Shown: positions 33,400-41,519 of the stretch, in pieces
How positions within the stretch are numbered: position 1 is the stretch's first letter
Layout: the number at the start of each line of letters is the position of its first letter
Origin: Actinomycetota bacterium
GTDB lineage: Bacteria > Actinomycetota > Geothermincolia > Fen-727 > Anoxymicrobiaceae
Direction: 5' to 3'
Assembly: GCA_018831265.1 (NCBI GenBank)
Contig: JAHJCO010000037.1
Location: 1 to 45,494 of the forward strand
DNA length: 45,494 bases
Made by a program: the position numbers and the translations under genes
Notes under the pieces: generated by a model
What the model saw: only the letters and a program-made list of their open reading frames with translations
Databases searched by the model: none
Told to the model about the DNA's origin: nothing

Positions 33400-33830
33400 C
33401 CGGATATCCCGCCGCCGTCCTTGTTCGGAACGTCACGTCGAACGGCCCGGACCAGGGCTCTGAGGTCGCAGGGCTTGGTGAAATACCTGTTCGCGCCCGC
33501 TTCGAGGACACGTCTGGGCCATGAAGACTCGAACAGCGATGACAGGACAATCACCGGGGTCTTCAATTCAACCACCACCTGCCGCAGGTACCTGCATACC
33601 GGGACACCATTGAGATACGGGAGCCTGATGTCGAGTATTACGGCGTCAGGGCGTGAAACTTCGATCAGGTGAAGAGCCGCGACGCAATCTGCGGCGGTCA
33701 GGACCTCGAATCCCGAGAACTCGAGGAACCTGCATAATATGCCCGCCAGGACTTCGTCGTCATCCACGACCAGGATGCTCACAGCGTCATCGACAGCATC
33801 CTCCGCGGCGTCCAGGGAGACCCCCATCAT
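33378..33830 (-). CDS. Stand-alone response-regulator receiver protein
   Basis: A 150-residue single receiver domain with an intact active site: acidic cluster Asp23-Asp25 (VVDDDE), phospho-acceptor Asp67 (VILDIRLPYLNG), switch Ser97 (VIVLSS) and Lys119 (YFTKP). It has no output domain, so it probably works by protein contact or in a phosphorelay. The start ATG has ggaggacgcg upstream. A second receiver gene lies upstream in the same direction with a 94-base gap. No kinase is adjacent; the nearest is at 42633. Confidence 0.88.
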   Translation of the reverse strand: MMGVSLDAAEDAVDDAVSILVVDDDEVLAGILCRFLEFSGFEVLTAADCVAALHLIEVSRPDAVILDIRLPYLNGVPVCRYLRQVVVELKTPVIVLSSLFESSWPRRVLEAGANRYFTKPCDLRALVRAVRRDVPNKDGGGISGQSSFIP

Positions 33831-33924
33831 CGCGTCCTCCGCTGCCGGGCGACCGCCTCGCCTCGCCGTCCCGGTTCGCCGGTCCTCGAGAGTACCCCGT
33901 GGCCGGGGAACATCCCCGACTCGT

Positions 33925-34437
33925 TCATCCCGGTCGTTCCCGCGCGGAGACGAGGCGCCTGACGGCCTCCAGGAGACGGTCGAAGCTGCAAGGCTTCGTG
34001 ACGTACTCGTCGGCCCCGGAATCGATCGCTCCCTGCCGCCAGGAGGCCCCGGTGAACCCCGTGAAGATAATGACGGGAATCGCGAGGCGGCCGTTCCCGT
34101 TCTTCAGCTTGCGGCACAGGGCGAGACCGTCTCGATCCGGCAGACTGATCTCCGCGATTACGGCGTCAGGCGGGTCTCTCTTTATCTCACGTATGGCGGT
34201 ACGGCTATCGGCGGCTGAGACGACGTCGCATCCCTCGAGCCTGAGATACAGCGCGAGCGCACGCCGCAGGTCGCGGTCGTTGTCTACGAGAAGCACACTC
34301 GTCCTGGATCGGTCTTCGACCCCCGTGACCGTCCTGCCTGCCGCCGGGAAGTGGTCCTCTCGCATCCCGGTCGAGACCTCAACGACCGGAACAGGCTCCG
34401 TGGCAGGCTCGATTGATACAACTCCGCTACCGCCCAT
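33925..34437 (-). CDS. Receiver protein with Glu at the phosphorylation site
   Basis: A 170-residue protein with about 45 disordered N-terminal residues and one receiver domain. The acidic site reads VDND (Asp52, Asn53, Asp54), switch Thr126 and Lys148 are kept, but the phospho-acceptor position is Glu96 (VIAEISLPDRDG) where Asp is expected. Glu here often mimics the phosphorylated state, so the protein may be permanently active; alternatively the domain is only a binding module. The start ATG follows ggagggaatgat. It is paired with the intact receiver downstream, and the two could compete for one partner (inference). Confidence 0.87.
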   Translation of the reverse strand: MGGSGVVSIEPATEPVPVVEVSTGMREDHFPAAGRTVTGVEDRSRTSVLLVDNDRDLRRALALYLRLEGCDVVSAADSRTAIREIKRDPPDAVIAEISLPDRDGLALCRKLKNGNGRLAIPVIIFTGFTGASWRQGAIDSGADEYVTKPCSFDRLLEAVRRLVSARERPG

Positions 34438-34577
34438 ATCATTCCCTCCATTCCTTAATACGGGACGGCGCGGGGGATTATTTCAGAAGCGGAGTGGACC
34501 GCCCAGCCGGATCCCTCGGAGAGATCCCGGCCAGGGTCCTTCAGATCATGGATTGGATAGTCGAACATTAGAATCGG

Positions 34578-36275
34578 CTATTTAGCCGGAGGATTATCGT
34601 CCGGGATCGGCGCGGGTGGACCGTCTTCAGTCGTCTTTTTGGTCGTCGAGGCCTCGGGGACACTGACGGTGAATCTGTCGCTGCCGGCCAGGATCTGCCC
34701 ACCGGAGTAGACAACCACCTGGTAGACGTAGCTGGTCCCGGCCTTGACCTGGGAGTCCGAGTACGACATCTCCCTGTCGGACGAGGGGATCACGATCTTG
34801 TCCCGGGTGTCGCCGGCGACCTTCTCCCGGTAGATGATGTACCCCTCGAAACCGCCGGTGGTCTTCAGGGTCCATCCGAGGTGTACCTCACCGGAGGTCA
34901 CCTCGCCGATCGACAGCGCGAGCGAGTAGGTCGGTTCCGGTTGCCTCTCCGGGACGACCACGGCACGAACCGCGCTCCTGGAGCGGACCTTTCCCTCCTT
35001 GAGCGCGCAAAGCATGTAGTAGTAGGTATGCCCGCGTTCGAAACTCGTGTCCGTGTAGCGGGAGACCGACCTGGCCACCACGTCTTTCCTGTCCCTGGGA
35101 TAGCTGGTGGCGGCGTTGTCCACCGACCTCGCGATCGCGATCGAATCGTAGTCACCACCGCCGACGGTCCAGTTCAGCTCGATCTTACCGCACTCATCGT
35201 ACGCCGCGCTCAACGAGAACTCGATGGGTTCGGCGCCAGGCGGCTCGGGCTTCTCTTCGGGAGCCACCGGTTCAGGAATCACCGGGGAGGGATCCGTGCC
35301 GGGAGCAACGTCCGGCGGCGGCGGCAGCTCGATCTCTCCCGAGGCGGGCGACGCGGAATCCTCGTACCTTCCGGAAGGGGTTTTCCCCGCCGTTTCCACT
35401 GCCGGCTCCCGGCTACCATCGGCATTACCATCCATGCCGTCGAGCAGACGATTCCAGCGATACCATGGTTCGTTCAGGAAGCCGGGATCGGATCTATTTA
35501 CCTCGACCCACCGCTCTCCGTCCTTCGATCGGACGATCGCTTCCTCGCCTCCCGAGACCCGTCCACACGGAGCCGACTCTATGGTCAGGGTCACCTCTCC
35601 TTCGATGACCCTGGTCCTGACCGAACCGTCGTACTGTGCCGAGTCGAAGACGGCGGCACCCCGGGTCTCCACGGCCAGATCATCGGCAAGGACCTGGTAG
35701 CTGGTAGTGCTCTTCAGATTGAAATAGACGCGCCCGCGATCCAGTCTCATGCCTGCACGTCGTTCAGAAAACTCCGGGAGGGACAGGGCGCTGGCGCCGT
35801 CCAGGCGGGCCTCGCTTCCGTCATCGACCTCCAGTATCGCAAGACCCTCGCCGGACGTCTCGAGCCTGTCCTCCTCGAGCACGGGCGTGCCGGTGGAGGC
35901 CGCGACCGGCCTGTCCGCCCCGGGCCTGGTTATCAACACCTCGCCGCGCAGTACCCGGATCCTGGCGACCGGCTCTGCCCGCCTGCGGGTCAGGCTTGTG
36001 ATAGCGAAGAACAGGAGTAGTCCGACCACCGCCAGGACCGCGGCACAGGCTATGGCTTTTCTGGCGGTCAGGAAAGGCCGGGCAGCACCACCCGCGGGTT
36101 CCTGACCTTCCTCGAGCAGATCGTATGTGTCCAGGAGCGCGGAACGGGTTCTCCGGATCGATTCGTCGCTCTGGGCGATGAAATCCGGTCGCAACTCCAG
36201 GAAGAGACCTGCGGCCTCCGCAGCCTCCCGCACACGTGCACGGGTCCACCCGAAAGGCCTGCAGGTCTTCTCCAT
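34578..36275 (-). CDS. FecR-domain membrane protein with fibronectin-like domains, second paralogue
   Basis: A 565-residue protein with the same plan as the one at 14519-16132: helical cytoplasmic N-terminus, membrane helix at about residues 72-92 (IACAAVLAVVGLLLFFAI), FecR-type domain (VLEEDRLETSGEGLAILEV, RVYFNLKSTTSYQVLADD), a Pro/Glu-rich linker (PPPPDVAPGTDPSP), and two fibronectin-III-like domains (for example IELNWTVGGGDYDSIAIAR and VHLGWTLKTTGGFEGYIIY). It probably regulates the ECF factor just upstream. The ATG at 36275 is the first standard start; the frame is open further up and overlaps the sigma gene, so a non-ATG coupled start near 36298 is possible. Confidence 0.78.
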   Translation of the reverse strand: MEKTCRPFGWTRARVREAAEAAGLFLELRPDFIAQSDESIRRTRSALLDTYDLLEEGQEPAGGAARPFLTARKAIACAAVLAVVGLLLFFAITSLTRRRAEPVARIRVLRGEVLITRPGADRPVAASTGTPVLEEDRLETSGEGLAILEVDDGSEARLDGASALSLPEFSERRAGMRLDRGRVYFNLKSTTSYQVLADDLAVETRGAAVFDSAQYDGSVRTRVIEGEVTLTIESAPCGRVSGGEEAIVRSKDGERWVEVNRSDPGFLNEPWYRWNRLLDGMDGNADGSREPAVETAGKTPSGRYEDSASPASGEIELPPPPDVAPGTDPSPVIPEPVAPEEKPEPPGAEPIEFSLSAAYDECGKIELNWTVGGGDYDSIAIARSVDNAATSYPRDRKDVVARSVSRYTDTSFERGHTYYYMLCALKEGKVRSRSAVRAVVVPERQPEPTYSLALSIGEVTSGEVHLGWTLKTTGGFEGYIIYREKVAGDTRDKIVIPSSDREMSYSDSQVKAGTSYVYQVVVYSGGQILAGSDRFTVSVPEASTTKKTTEDGPPAPIPDDNPPAK

Positions 36276-36294
36276 ATCCAGGTTGCCGGTCGGA

Positions 36295-36873
36295 TCAATC
36301 GTCTTCTTCAGCTGAGCCCCCTTCCCGGGGTACCTCGAGCAAGCCTTCTGCGAGCGCGAGCCCACGGAGGGACTGCAACCCCCTGTGCACCTTCACGGCG
36401 ACGTAGCGGTTGCTGCGGCCGATCATGCTCGCGATCTCCTTGTTGCTCATGTCTTCTATGAACCTGAGGCTAAGGATCTCCTGGTATGAAGCGGGGAGCT
36501 GACTGAGCAGCTCGATCAACGCGAGGTACCGTTCCGAACGCCCAGAGTCTTCCCTGCCCTCGAAGGTGTACAGGCGACCGGCCTCGGCTGCGTCCACTTT
36601 CACCTCGCTCGCCCGATAGAAATCGATGATCGCGTTGTTCGCTATCTTGTAGAGCCAGGTCTCGAAGGAAGCTCTCTCGGGGTCGAAAGCCTTTATCGCC
36701 CTGAGCACCTTCTCGAATACCTGCTCGGTCACGTCTTCCGCGTCATGGACGCTGGGCACGCGCCTGGCGACGAAGTTGAATATCCGTGGCTGATACACGT
36801 CGTAGAGCTGGCCGAATGCTTCACGGCTCTGCTTCGCGTTCACGATCGCTTTCTTGAGTTCTTCACTGTCCAT
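36295..36873 (-). CDS. ECF-type RNA polymerase sigma factor
   Basis: A 192-residue ECF factor. Region 2: FGQLYDVYQPRIFNFVARRV, HDAEDVTEQVFEKVLRAI, FETWLYKIANNAIIDFYR. Region 4: LPASYQEILSLRFIEDMS with helix-turn-helix NKEIASMIGRSNRYVAVKV. The C-terminus is acidic (GGSAEEDD). The ATG at 36873 has no clear ribosome-binding site; an in-frame ATG at 36921 would add 16 residues of unlikely composition. It pairs with the FecR-type gene downstream, as at 14.5-16.7 kb. Confidence 0.88.
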   Translation of the reverse strand: MDSEELKKAIVNAKQSREAFGQLYDVYQPRIFNFVARRVPSVHDAEDVTEQVFEKVLRAIKAFDPERASFETWLYKIANNAIIDFYRASEVKVDAAEAGRLYTFEGREDSGRSERYLALIELLSQLPASYQEILSLRFIEDMSNKEIASMIGRSNRYVAVKVHRGLQSLRGLALAEGLLEVPREGGSAEEDD

Positions 36874-36949
36874 ATATTGATACGCTGGGCGTGCCGGTTT
36901 TATTTCAGGTCGGGCCGGCAATCGCCGCTTGCCCCTGGAGAGGGGGCCG

Positions 36950-37381
36950 TCAGGCCGTCCAGTAGTCCTCGTCGAACTCGGCCAGCTGTATCAGCACGCC
37001 GAACGAGTCTCTCGGGCTGATGAACGCTTCCTTCCAGTGAGGGTTCTCGAGGCTGACGTCCAGCACCGTGATCCCACGGGAGCGCAGGTCCTCCACCGCC
37101 TCCATCAGGTCCTCCACCTGGATGGTGATGTGGTGCATTCCCTCCCCGCGCTTCTCGATGAACCTGTTGATGAAGCTGTCCGGGTCGGGGGAGCTGATGA
37201 GCTCGATGCGACCCTGGCCGCCGATGTCGAAGTACGCCCAGTTGAACACCTGTCCCCTGTACTCCCAGGGCTCGTCCAGGACCTTTCGAGCCCCCAGGAT
37301 GTCGGTCAGAAAACGGGCGGCGCTCTCCTTGTCCCTGACGGCCACCCCCACGTGGTCTACCTTGACGACCTTCAAGTGCAC
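36950..37381 (-). CDS. VOC-family protein, methylmalonyl-CoA epimerase-like
   Basis: A 143-residue vicinal-oxygen-chelate protein with the two-module fold of methylmalonyl-CoA epimerase: DHVGVAVRDKESAARFLTD at the start, RIELISS, GMHHITIQVEDLMEA, and VLIQLAEF near the end. The metal ligands would be His10, Glu at RIEL, His84 or His85 and Gln in LIQL; epimerases usually show His, Gln, His, Glu, so the amide and acid positions look exchanged. No mutase genes are nearby. A GTG start is adjacent to its Shine-Dalgarno; the TTG at 37375, five bases after aaaggag, is a better start. Confidence 0.75.
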   Translation of the reverse strand: MHLKVVKVDHVGVAVRDKESAARFLTDILGARKVLDEPWEYRGQVFNWAYFDIGGQGRIELISSPDPDSFINRFIEKRGEGMHHITIQVEDLMEAVEDLRSRGITVLDVSLENPHWKEAFISPRDSFGVLIQLAEFDEDYWTA

Positions 37382-37534
37382 TCCTTTCCCGGCCCAGACC
37401 CCGGCCCTCGGCCACGGCTCGCGAAATGATATCCCTCATGGTTGGGAAGTCTCCCCAGGCGGTAAGTTTAGCGTAACGGTGTCGGGTGTTAATACCATTT
37501 AGCGGGTGGAAGGGCCCGCGGACTGGAAAGTCGC

Positions 37535-38161
37535 ATGGAGCGCGAATGGGATCCCGTGGAGGTAGCTTCCAGGGCGGCCCGGTACGACCGGGAGGCGTTC
37601 GCCGAGCTGTTCGACCGCTTCTTCGAGGGGATCAGGCGTTACGCCTACTTCCATACCGGGGACGAGGACCTCGCCGACGACATGGCCGCCGAGGTCTTCA
37701 GCCAGGCCCTGGCGAGCATAGAGAACTTCACGGACCGCGGCGGGACCATAGGAGCGTGGCTGTACGGGATAGCCCGCAACGTGGTCGCCGGTCACTTCCG
37801 CAAGTCCGGACGAGTGCACGAGGTCGGCCTGAGCGACGAGCTGGCGGAGCCAGAGGAGCACGGACCGGTGCAGACGGTCTTCGAGGAGATGTCGAACCTC
37901 GAGCTCTACGAGGCGCTGTCGACCCTGCCGGACATGCAGAGGGATGTCGTGGTATTGAGGTTCATCGAGGGGTACGACGTGGACGGTGTCGCCAGAATCG
38001 TCGGTAAGCGGCCGGGCGCGGTGCGCGCCCTGCAGCACCGTGCCATGATCTCGCTCCGCAAGGTGTTCGGCCTCGGCCCGGATGGGAAACCGCGGACGGC
38101 GTCCGGAGGCCTGGAACGAATGTTGCCGGAAGAGGCGGGAGGAGTGGTGCCCGGTGTTTGA
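37535..38161 (+). CDS. ECF-type RNA polymerase sigma factor
   Basis: A 208-residue ECF factor. Region 2: FAELFDRFFEGIRRYAYFHT, LADDMAAEVFSQALASI, GAWLYGIARNVVAGHFRK. Region 4: LPDMQRDVVVLRFIEGYD with helix-turn-helix VDGVARIVGKRPGAVRALQHR. The tail beyond region 4 is about 35 residues. The ATG follows ctggaaagtcgc. The stop overlaps the DUF5667 gene by 8 bases. This combination of ECF sigma and DUF5667 protein is known from actinobacteria. Confidence 0.92.
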   Translation: MEREWDPVEVASRAARYDREAFAELFDRFFEGIRRYAYFHTGDEDLADDMAAEVFSQALASIENFTDRGGTIGAWLYGIARNVVAGHFRKSGRVHEVGLSDELAEPEEHGPVQTVFEEMSNLELYEALSTLPDMQRDVVVLRFIEGYDVDGVARIVGKRPGAVRALQHRAMISLRKVFGLGPDGKPRTASGGLERMLPEEAGGVVPGV

Positions 38162-38909
38162 CGAGCTCGATTCTCCGCCCGACAGGCTGATAGCCCGGCG
38201 CATATACGAGAGTGGCAGGTCGCTCGAGCATTCCGGCCGCGCGGGGTCGATAAGGGAGGAGTTCCTCCTGGAGGTGGCCGTCGCGCGCAACGAATCGATT
38301 GTTCCCGATACGGTACCGGTCCGCTCCGCTTCGTGGAGAAAAGCCCTGCCCGTCCTTGCCCGCGCCGCCACGGCCACGGCCCTGGTCATGGTGCTCCTCT
38401 TCTCCGTCGGGCTGGTATCCACCAGGGCAATGCCGGGCAGCCCGCTCTACCCGGTGAAACGGGTAGTGGAGAAGGCGGGGCTGTACATGACTCCGTCGGG
38501 GAGTGCCGCAGTCGATGCCAGGGTCACCAGGGCGTCAGAGCGGCTGGAGGAGCTTGACTACGCGACACGGAACAGCATGCGGGACTGGTACCTGCCCCTG
38601 ATCCAGGAGGCTCGCTCGAACATCGAAGAAGCGACGCTCGAGGCCTCCCGGGGCGGGGTCGAAGAGGAGGAGAAGGCCCGCGAGGAGACCCGCTCAGTGC
38701 TGGAGGAACACGACGAGGAGATCCGTGAGGCCATCGAGGAGGTGCCCTCGGATGAGCGGGGGGACCTGGAGGAATGGGTCGAAGACCCCGGGGACTCCTC
38801 CGACGACGAGCCCGAGGTGAAGGAAGACCGCGAGCCGGACGAGCGCGAGGAGGACGGAGGCGGCGAGCACGCGCCCCGACGGGAGGACGGCCGGGACTCG
38901 GACGACTAA
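38154..38909 (+). CDS. DUF5667 membrane protein, probable anti-sigma factor
   Basis: A 251-residue single-pass protein. The cytoplasmic N-terminus has about 60 residues, the membrane helix is ATATALVMVLLFSVGLVST, and immediately outside comes the DUF5667 signature MPGSPLYPVKRVVEKAGLYM. A helical region follows (ERLEELDYATRN, ARSNIEEATLEASR). The last 80 residues are extremely acidic (EEEEKAREE, DSSDDEPEVKEDREPDERE), probably disordered outside the cell. The start is GTG overlapping the sigma stop. It probably binds the preceding ECF factor; what the acidic tail contacts is unknown. Confidence 0.82.
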   Translation: MFDELDSPPDRLIARRIYESGRSLEHSGRAGSIREEFLLEVAVARNESIVPDTVPVRSASWRKALPVLARAATATALVMVLLFSVGLVSTRAMPGSPLYPVKRVVEKAGLYMTPSGSAAVDARVTRASERLEELDYATRNSMRDWYLPLIQEARSNIEEATLEASRGGVEEEEKAREETRSVLEEHDEEIREAIEEVPSDERGDLEEWVEDPGDSSDDEPEVKEDREPDEREEDGGGEHAPRREDGRDSDD

Positions 38910-38978
38910 GAGCCCCATTCTGTAAGTGGGTTTCGCACCGAGAATGTCGGTACGCCACAACCCGAAGGGCGTGCGGCT

Positions 38979-39144
38979 GGTGTCAAAGACTTGAATCCCA
39001 ATAGATAACTGTAATTCACTAATATTGTATCTTATCTATACAAATAACAGCCAATGCGGTCCGAGACCGGTTTTCAGGCGATTTCCGTTGTTTCTGATTC
39101 ACCTGTTAACTGTTGTTGAGGATGTTATTCAAGTCTTTGACACC
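38979..39144 (+). repeat. Palindromic element A, copy 2
   Basis: A 166-bp element with terminal arms ggtgtcaaagacttgaat that are perfect over 18 bases. Between them: an atagataa/ttatctat hairpin, taacagcca, ccgagaccgg, gattcacc and gttaactgttgttga. It is the copy closest to 226-392. About 25 bases on its left (cgccacaacccgaa and onward) resemble the left flank of that copy. A transposase remnant enters its right arm on the minus strand. Confidence 0.88.
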
Positions 39145-39311
39145 TTACGGACCATCGACTCACTCAGACCAGCATGGTCTCCGATCTCGGAAAGCTTGTA
39201 CCCGAAGACCAGGTGGGCCCTGCAGATGGCTTGATTCCGCGATTCGTTCGAATGCCACACACGACCGTCGGTGGGAAGGACAAACCCGGATCTTCTTGAA
39301 GACTTAGTCAA
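39129..39311 (-). pseudogene. C-terminal remnant of a RAYT transposase
   Basis: About 40 codons match the C-terminus of the intact transposase at 10053-10880: NESRNQAICRAHLVFGYKLS here against KESRNQAIQKAYRVFGYTLK there, then the helix-turn-helix HAGLSESMV. The catalytic part is missing. The remnant's last codons (K-V-S-K-T, stop) are read from the right arm of the palindromic element, in the same frame and register as the intact gene reads its element (K-V-P-D-A). The upstream part of the frame (to 39311) shows no similarity and is probably not transposase. Confidence 0.8.
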
Positions 39312-39334
39312 AAGCGAAGGAGGTTGGACGGTCG

Positions 39335-39463
39335 GTGTTTAGGCTTTTCTGGTACTGGATGCGGTACCACCGCCTGGTCTACTAGCGCGGGCGCGACCGG
39401 GCCTTAAAAGCCTTCCGGTGACCGCCGGTCGGCCACTGAGAGTACCCCGGAAGGGGTTTTTTT
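39335..39463 (+). promoter_or_regulatory. Possible leader peptide and attenuator upstream of cysK
   Basis: A 16-codon frame (39335-39385, GTG start, aaggagg 11 bases upstream) would encode VFRLFWYWMRYHRLVY, rich in aromatic residues. After it, gaccgg (39395-39400) can pair with ccggtc (39425-39430), ccttccgg (39411-39418) with ccggaagg (39447-39454), and acccc with ggggt around ggaa (39444-39457) followed by TTTTTT. That is the order of competing pause, antiterminator and terminator hairpins. The aromatic peptide does not obviously match a cysteine gene, so the regulation is uncertain. Confidence 0.4.
39444..39463 (+). terminator. Rho-independent terminator-like hairpin in the cysK leader
   Basis: Stem acccc/ggggt with ggaa loop, followed by six further Ts. 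It lies 46 bases before the cysK start with no complete gene immediately upstream, so it fits attenuation better than ending a gene. Confidence 0.55.
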
Positions 39464-39509
39464 AGTACGGGAGAAGAAGGCGGTACGGCCCGCCGAAGAT
39501 GGGAGATAC

Positions 39510-40454
39510 ATGAGACTCTTCGAGGACATAACGCAGACCGTGGGGAGAACGCCGCTGGTGAGGCTCCGCCGGGTGGCGGGGGACCTGCCGGCCACGGTGA
39601 TAGGTAAGCTGGAATCGTTCAACCCTCTCGGCAGTGTAAAGGACCGCATCGCCGTCAGCATGATCGAGGACGGCGAAGACCGCGGCCTCATCGGCCCTGA
39701 GACCACGGTAATCGAACCCACCAGCGGCAACACCGGCATAGGGCTTGCCTTCGTCTGCGCGGCGCGCGGCTACAAGCTCGTACTCACCATGCCCGACACC
39801 ATGACGAGCGAGCGCAGGGCGCTGCTGGCCATCCTCGGCGCCGAGGTGATCCTCACCCCGGGCAAAGACGGTATGAGGGGCGCCGTATCCAGGGCGACGG
39901 AGCTCGTGGAGGAGATGTCGGACGGATTCATGCCCCAGCAGTTCAACAACCCGGCCAACCCGCGCGTGCACCGCGAGACCACCGCCGTGGAGATCTGGGA
40001 GGACACCGACGGCGCCGTCGACATCTTCGTGTGCGGCGTCGGGACCGGTGGTACGCTGACCGGGGTCGGCGAGGTCCTCAAGGACCGTAAGCCTTCGGTG
40101 AGGATAATAGCCCTCGAGCCCGCCGGTTCCCCCGTGCTGTCGGGAGGCAGCCCCGGGGCGCACAAGATCCAGGGGATAGGGGCCGGATTTGTTCCGGAAG
40201 TGCTCGACCGCGACCTGATAGACGAGATCATCACCGTGAGCGACGAGGATGCGGCCGACATGACCCAGTCGCTCACCAGGCGGGAGGGAATCCTCGCCGG
40301 TGTCTCATCGGGCGCCGCGGTGTGGGCATCCCTGGAGGTGGCGCGACGTCCCGAGAGCGAAGGGAAGACCGTGGTCACGATACTGCCCGATACGGGCGAG
40401 CGCTACCTGTCCACCTGGCTCTTCACCGACGCGTATGAGAGCCTGAAGGTCTAG
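39510..40454 (+). CDS. cysK: Cysteine synthase (O-acetylserine sulfhydrylase)
   Basis: This PLP enzyme makes L-cysteine from O-acetylserine and sulfide in the cytoplasm. The PLP lysine is in [11 protein letters not shown] (Lys45), the substrate loop is PTSGNTGIG, the phosphate-binding loop is [12 protein letters not shown], and the late PLP contact is [17 protein letters not shown] and DTGERYLST are typical of CysK. The 314-residue length is normal. The ATG follows gatgggagatac. It appears as a single gene behind a possible attenuator. No serine acetyltransferase gene is in the window. Confidence 0.93.
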   Translation: MRLFEDITQTVGRTPLVRLRRVAGDLPATVIGKLESFNPLGSVKDRIAVSMIEDGEDRGLIGPETTVIEPTSGNTGIGLAFVCAARGYKLVLTMPDTMTSERRALLAILGAEVILTPGKDGMRGAVSRATELVEEMSDGFMPQQFNNPANPRVHRETTAVEIWEDTDGAVDIFVCGVGTGGTLTGVGEVLKDRKPSVRIIALEPAGSPVLSGGSPGAHKIQGIGAGFVPEVLDRDLIDEIITVSDEDAADMTQSLTRREGILAGVSSGAAVWASLEVARRPESEGKTVVTILPDTGERYLSTWLFTDAYESLKV

Positions 40455-40464
40455 TCCGATTCCT

Positions 40465-40499
40465 CCCTCCCCCTTGAGGGGGGAGGGTTGGGGTGGGGG
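40465..40499. repeat. GC hairpin followed by G-runs between convergent genes
   Basis: ccctccccc (40465-40473) pairs with gggggaggg (40479-40487). The plus strand continues with two more G runs, giving four runs of three or more Gs within 22 bases (40478-40499), a G-quadruplex pattern. It lies between cysK and the tandem VOC gene and may end transcription from either side. Confidence 0.8.
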
Positions 40500-40511
40500 T
40501 GACCGTCTCAA

Positions 40512-41519
40512 TTATCTTCTCGACGTGACCGCCAACAGCCCTTTCAACAGAGGAGAGACCACCGACGGGGGCAGGTAGCCCAGCTTCCGGGTCTCGACCA
40601 GCTCGACGATGTTGCCGTCGGGGTCCTTCACGTAGGCGAACGAACCGACCGAGCCCATTCCCATATCCATGAGCGTGGGCCCGCAGAACTCCGAGGCGCC
40701 CAGCTCGACGGCGTTCCGGTAGGTGCCGACCACGTCCCGGACGTCCATGGCCATCTCCATGATGCCCACATCGCCCCAGCGGCGGCCCTCGTAGAGCGGC
40801 TTCCCGCCTCCGTCGGCGAGCTGTACCAGCCTGACCATCCCGCCGTCCAGCGGGAACGCGCTGGCCGGTTTCATCGTTCGCTTCAGGGTCACGGTCCGGC
40901 ACGCCGCTCCGCCCGTCGCCGCCTCCATGCCCTCCGGCGTCTCCGACGTGTCGAACACGACTCCGTCGAAGCCTATGACGTCGCGGTAGAAAGCGATGGA
41001 GCGCTCCATATCCGAAACCCCGATGACGGCATGGGTGAAGCCTCCCAGGCGAGGCGCGCCCCCCTTCGCCCTGAGGTCGGGGGTCTCCAGGGCTTCCAGC
41101 AGGAGCCCGTCGGGGTCCTTGAGGTAGGCCCACCTCCAGACACCCTCCGGGGACTCCGCCGAGGCCACCGGTGTGACGAACTCCAGGCCGAGCGTAGAAG
41201 CCCGGTGCACGACGTCCTCCAGGCGGAACGCCTTGAGACCCGCGGCCAGGTAGCCGATATCGCCCCAGCGGGCGTCGGCGGGCATGGGGATCGGGGTGCT
41301 GTCCGTGTGCTGTACGAGCTCCACCGCGGCTCCGCCACGGATGTTTGCCGCCATTATCACCCTCATCCGGCACAGCGAGCCGATGATGGATACCATCTGC
41401 TCGAAGGGCTCCTCGTGGTCGTTCAGCTTGATCCTGAAGCCCAGTATCCGGCCGTAGAAGTCCATGGAGCGCTCGATATCCGTCACCCCAATGCCTATGT
41501 GCTGGAACGCGTCGATCAT
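40512..41519 (-). CDS. Tandem-domain VOC (glyoxalase/dioxygenase fold) protein
   Basis: A 335-residue protein made of two VOC modules, about residues 4-150 (FQHIGIGVTDIERSMDFYG to YLKDPDGLLLEALE) and 160-315 (FTHAVIGVSDMERSIAFYR to YVKDPDGNIVELVE). Each has the His at the start and the Glu near its end that would bind a metal. Such proteins can be lyases, epimerases, dioxygenases or drug-binding proteins; the reaction here is not evident. Its ATG overlaps the stop of the MerR-TetR regulator gene by four bases, so its expression is tied to that regulator, which probably responds to its substrate (inference). Confidence 0.83.
   Translation of the reverse strand: MIDAFQHIGIGVTDIERSMDFYGRILGFRIKLNDHEEPFEQMVSIIGSLCRMRVIMAANIRGGAAVELVQHTDSTPIPMPADARWGDIGYLAAGLKAFRLEDVVHRASTLGLEFVTPVASAESPEGVWRWAYLKDPDGLLLEALETPDLRAKGGAPRLGGFTHAVIGVSDMERSIAFYRDVIGFDGVVFDTSETPEGMEAATGGAACRTVTLKRTMKPASAFPLDGGMVRLVQLADGGGKPLYEGRRWGDVGIMEMAMDVRDVVGTYRNAVELGASEFCGPTLMDMGMGSVGSFAYVKDPDGNIVELVETRKLGYLPPSVVSPLLKGLLAVTSRR

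Noticed and set aside
39361..39371. T-box-like ggtggtaccgc on the minus strand
   Set aside because: It faces away from cysK, has no specifier stem or downstream biosynthetic gene on that strand, and is short enough to occur by chance.
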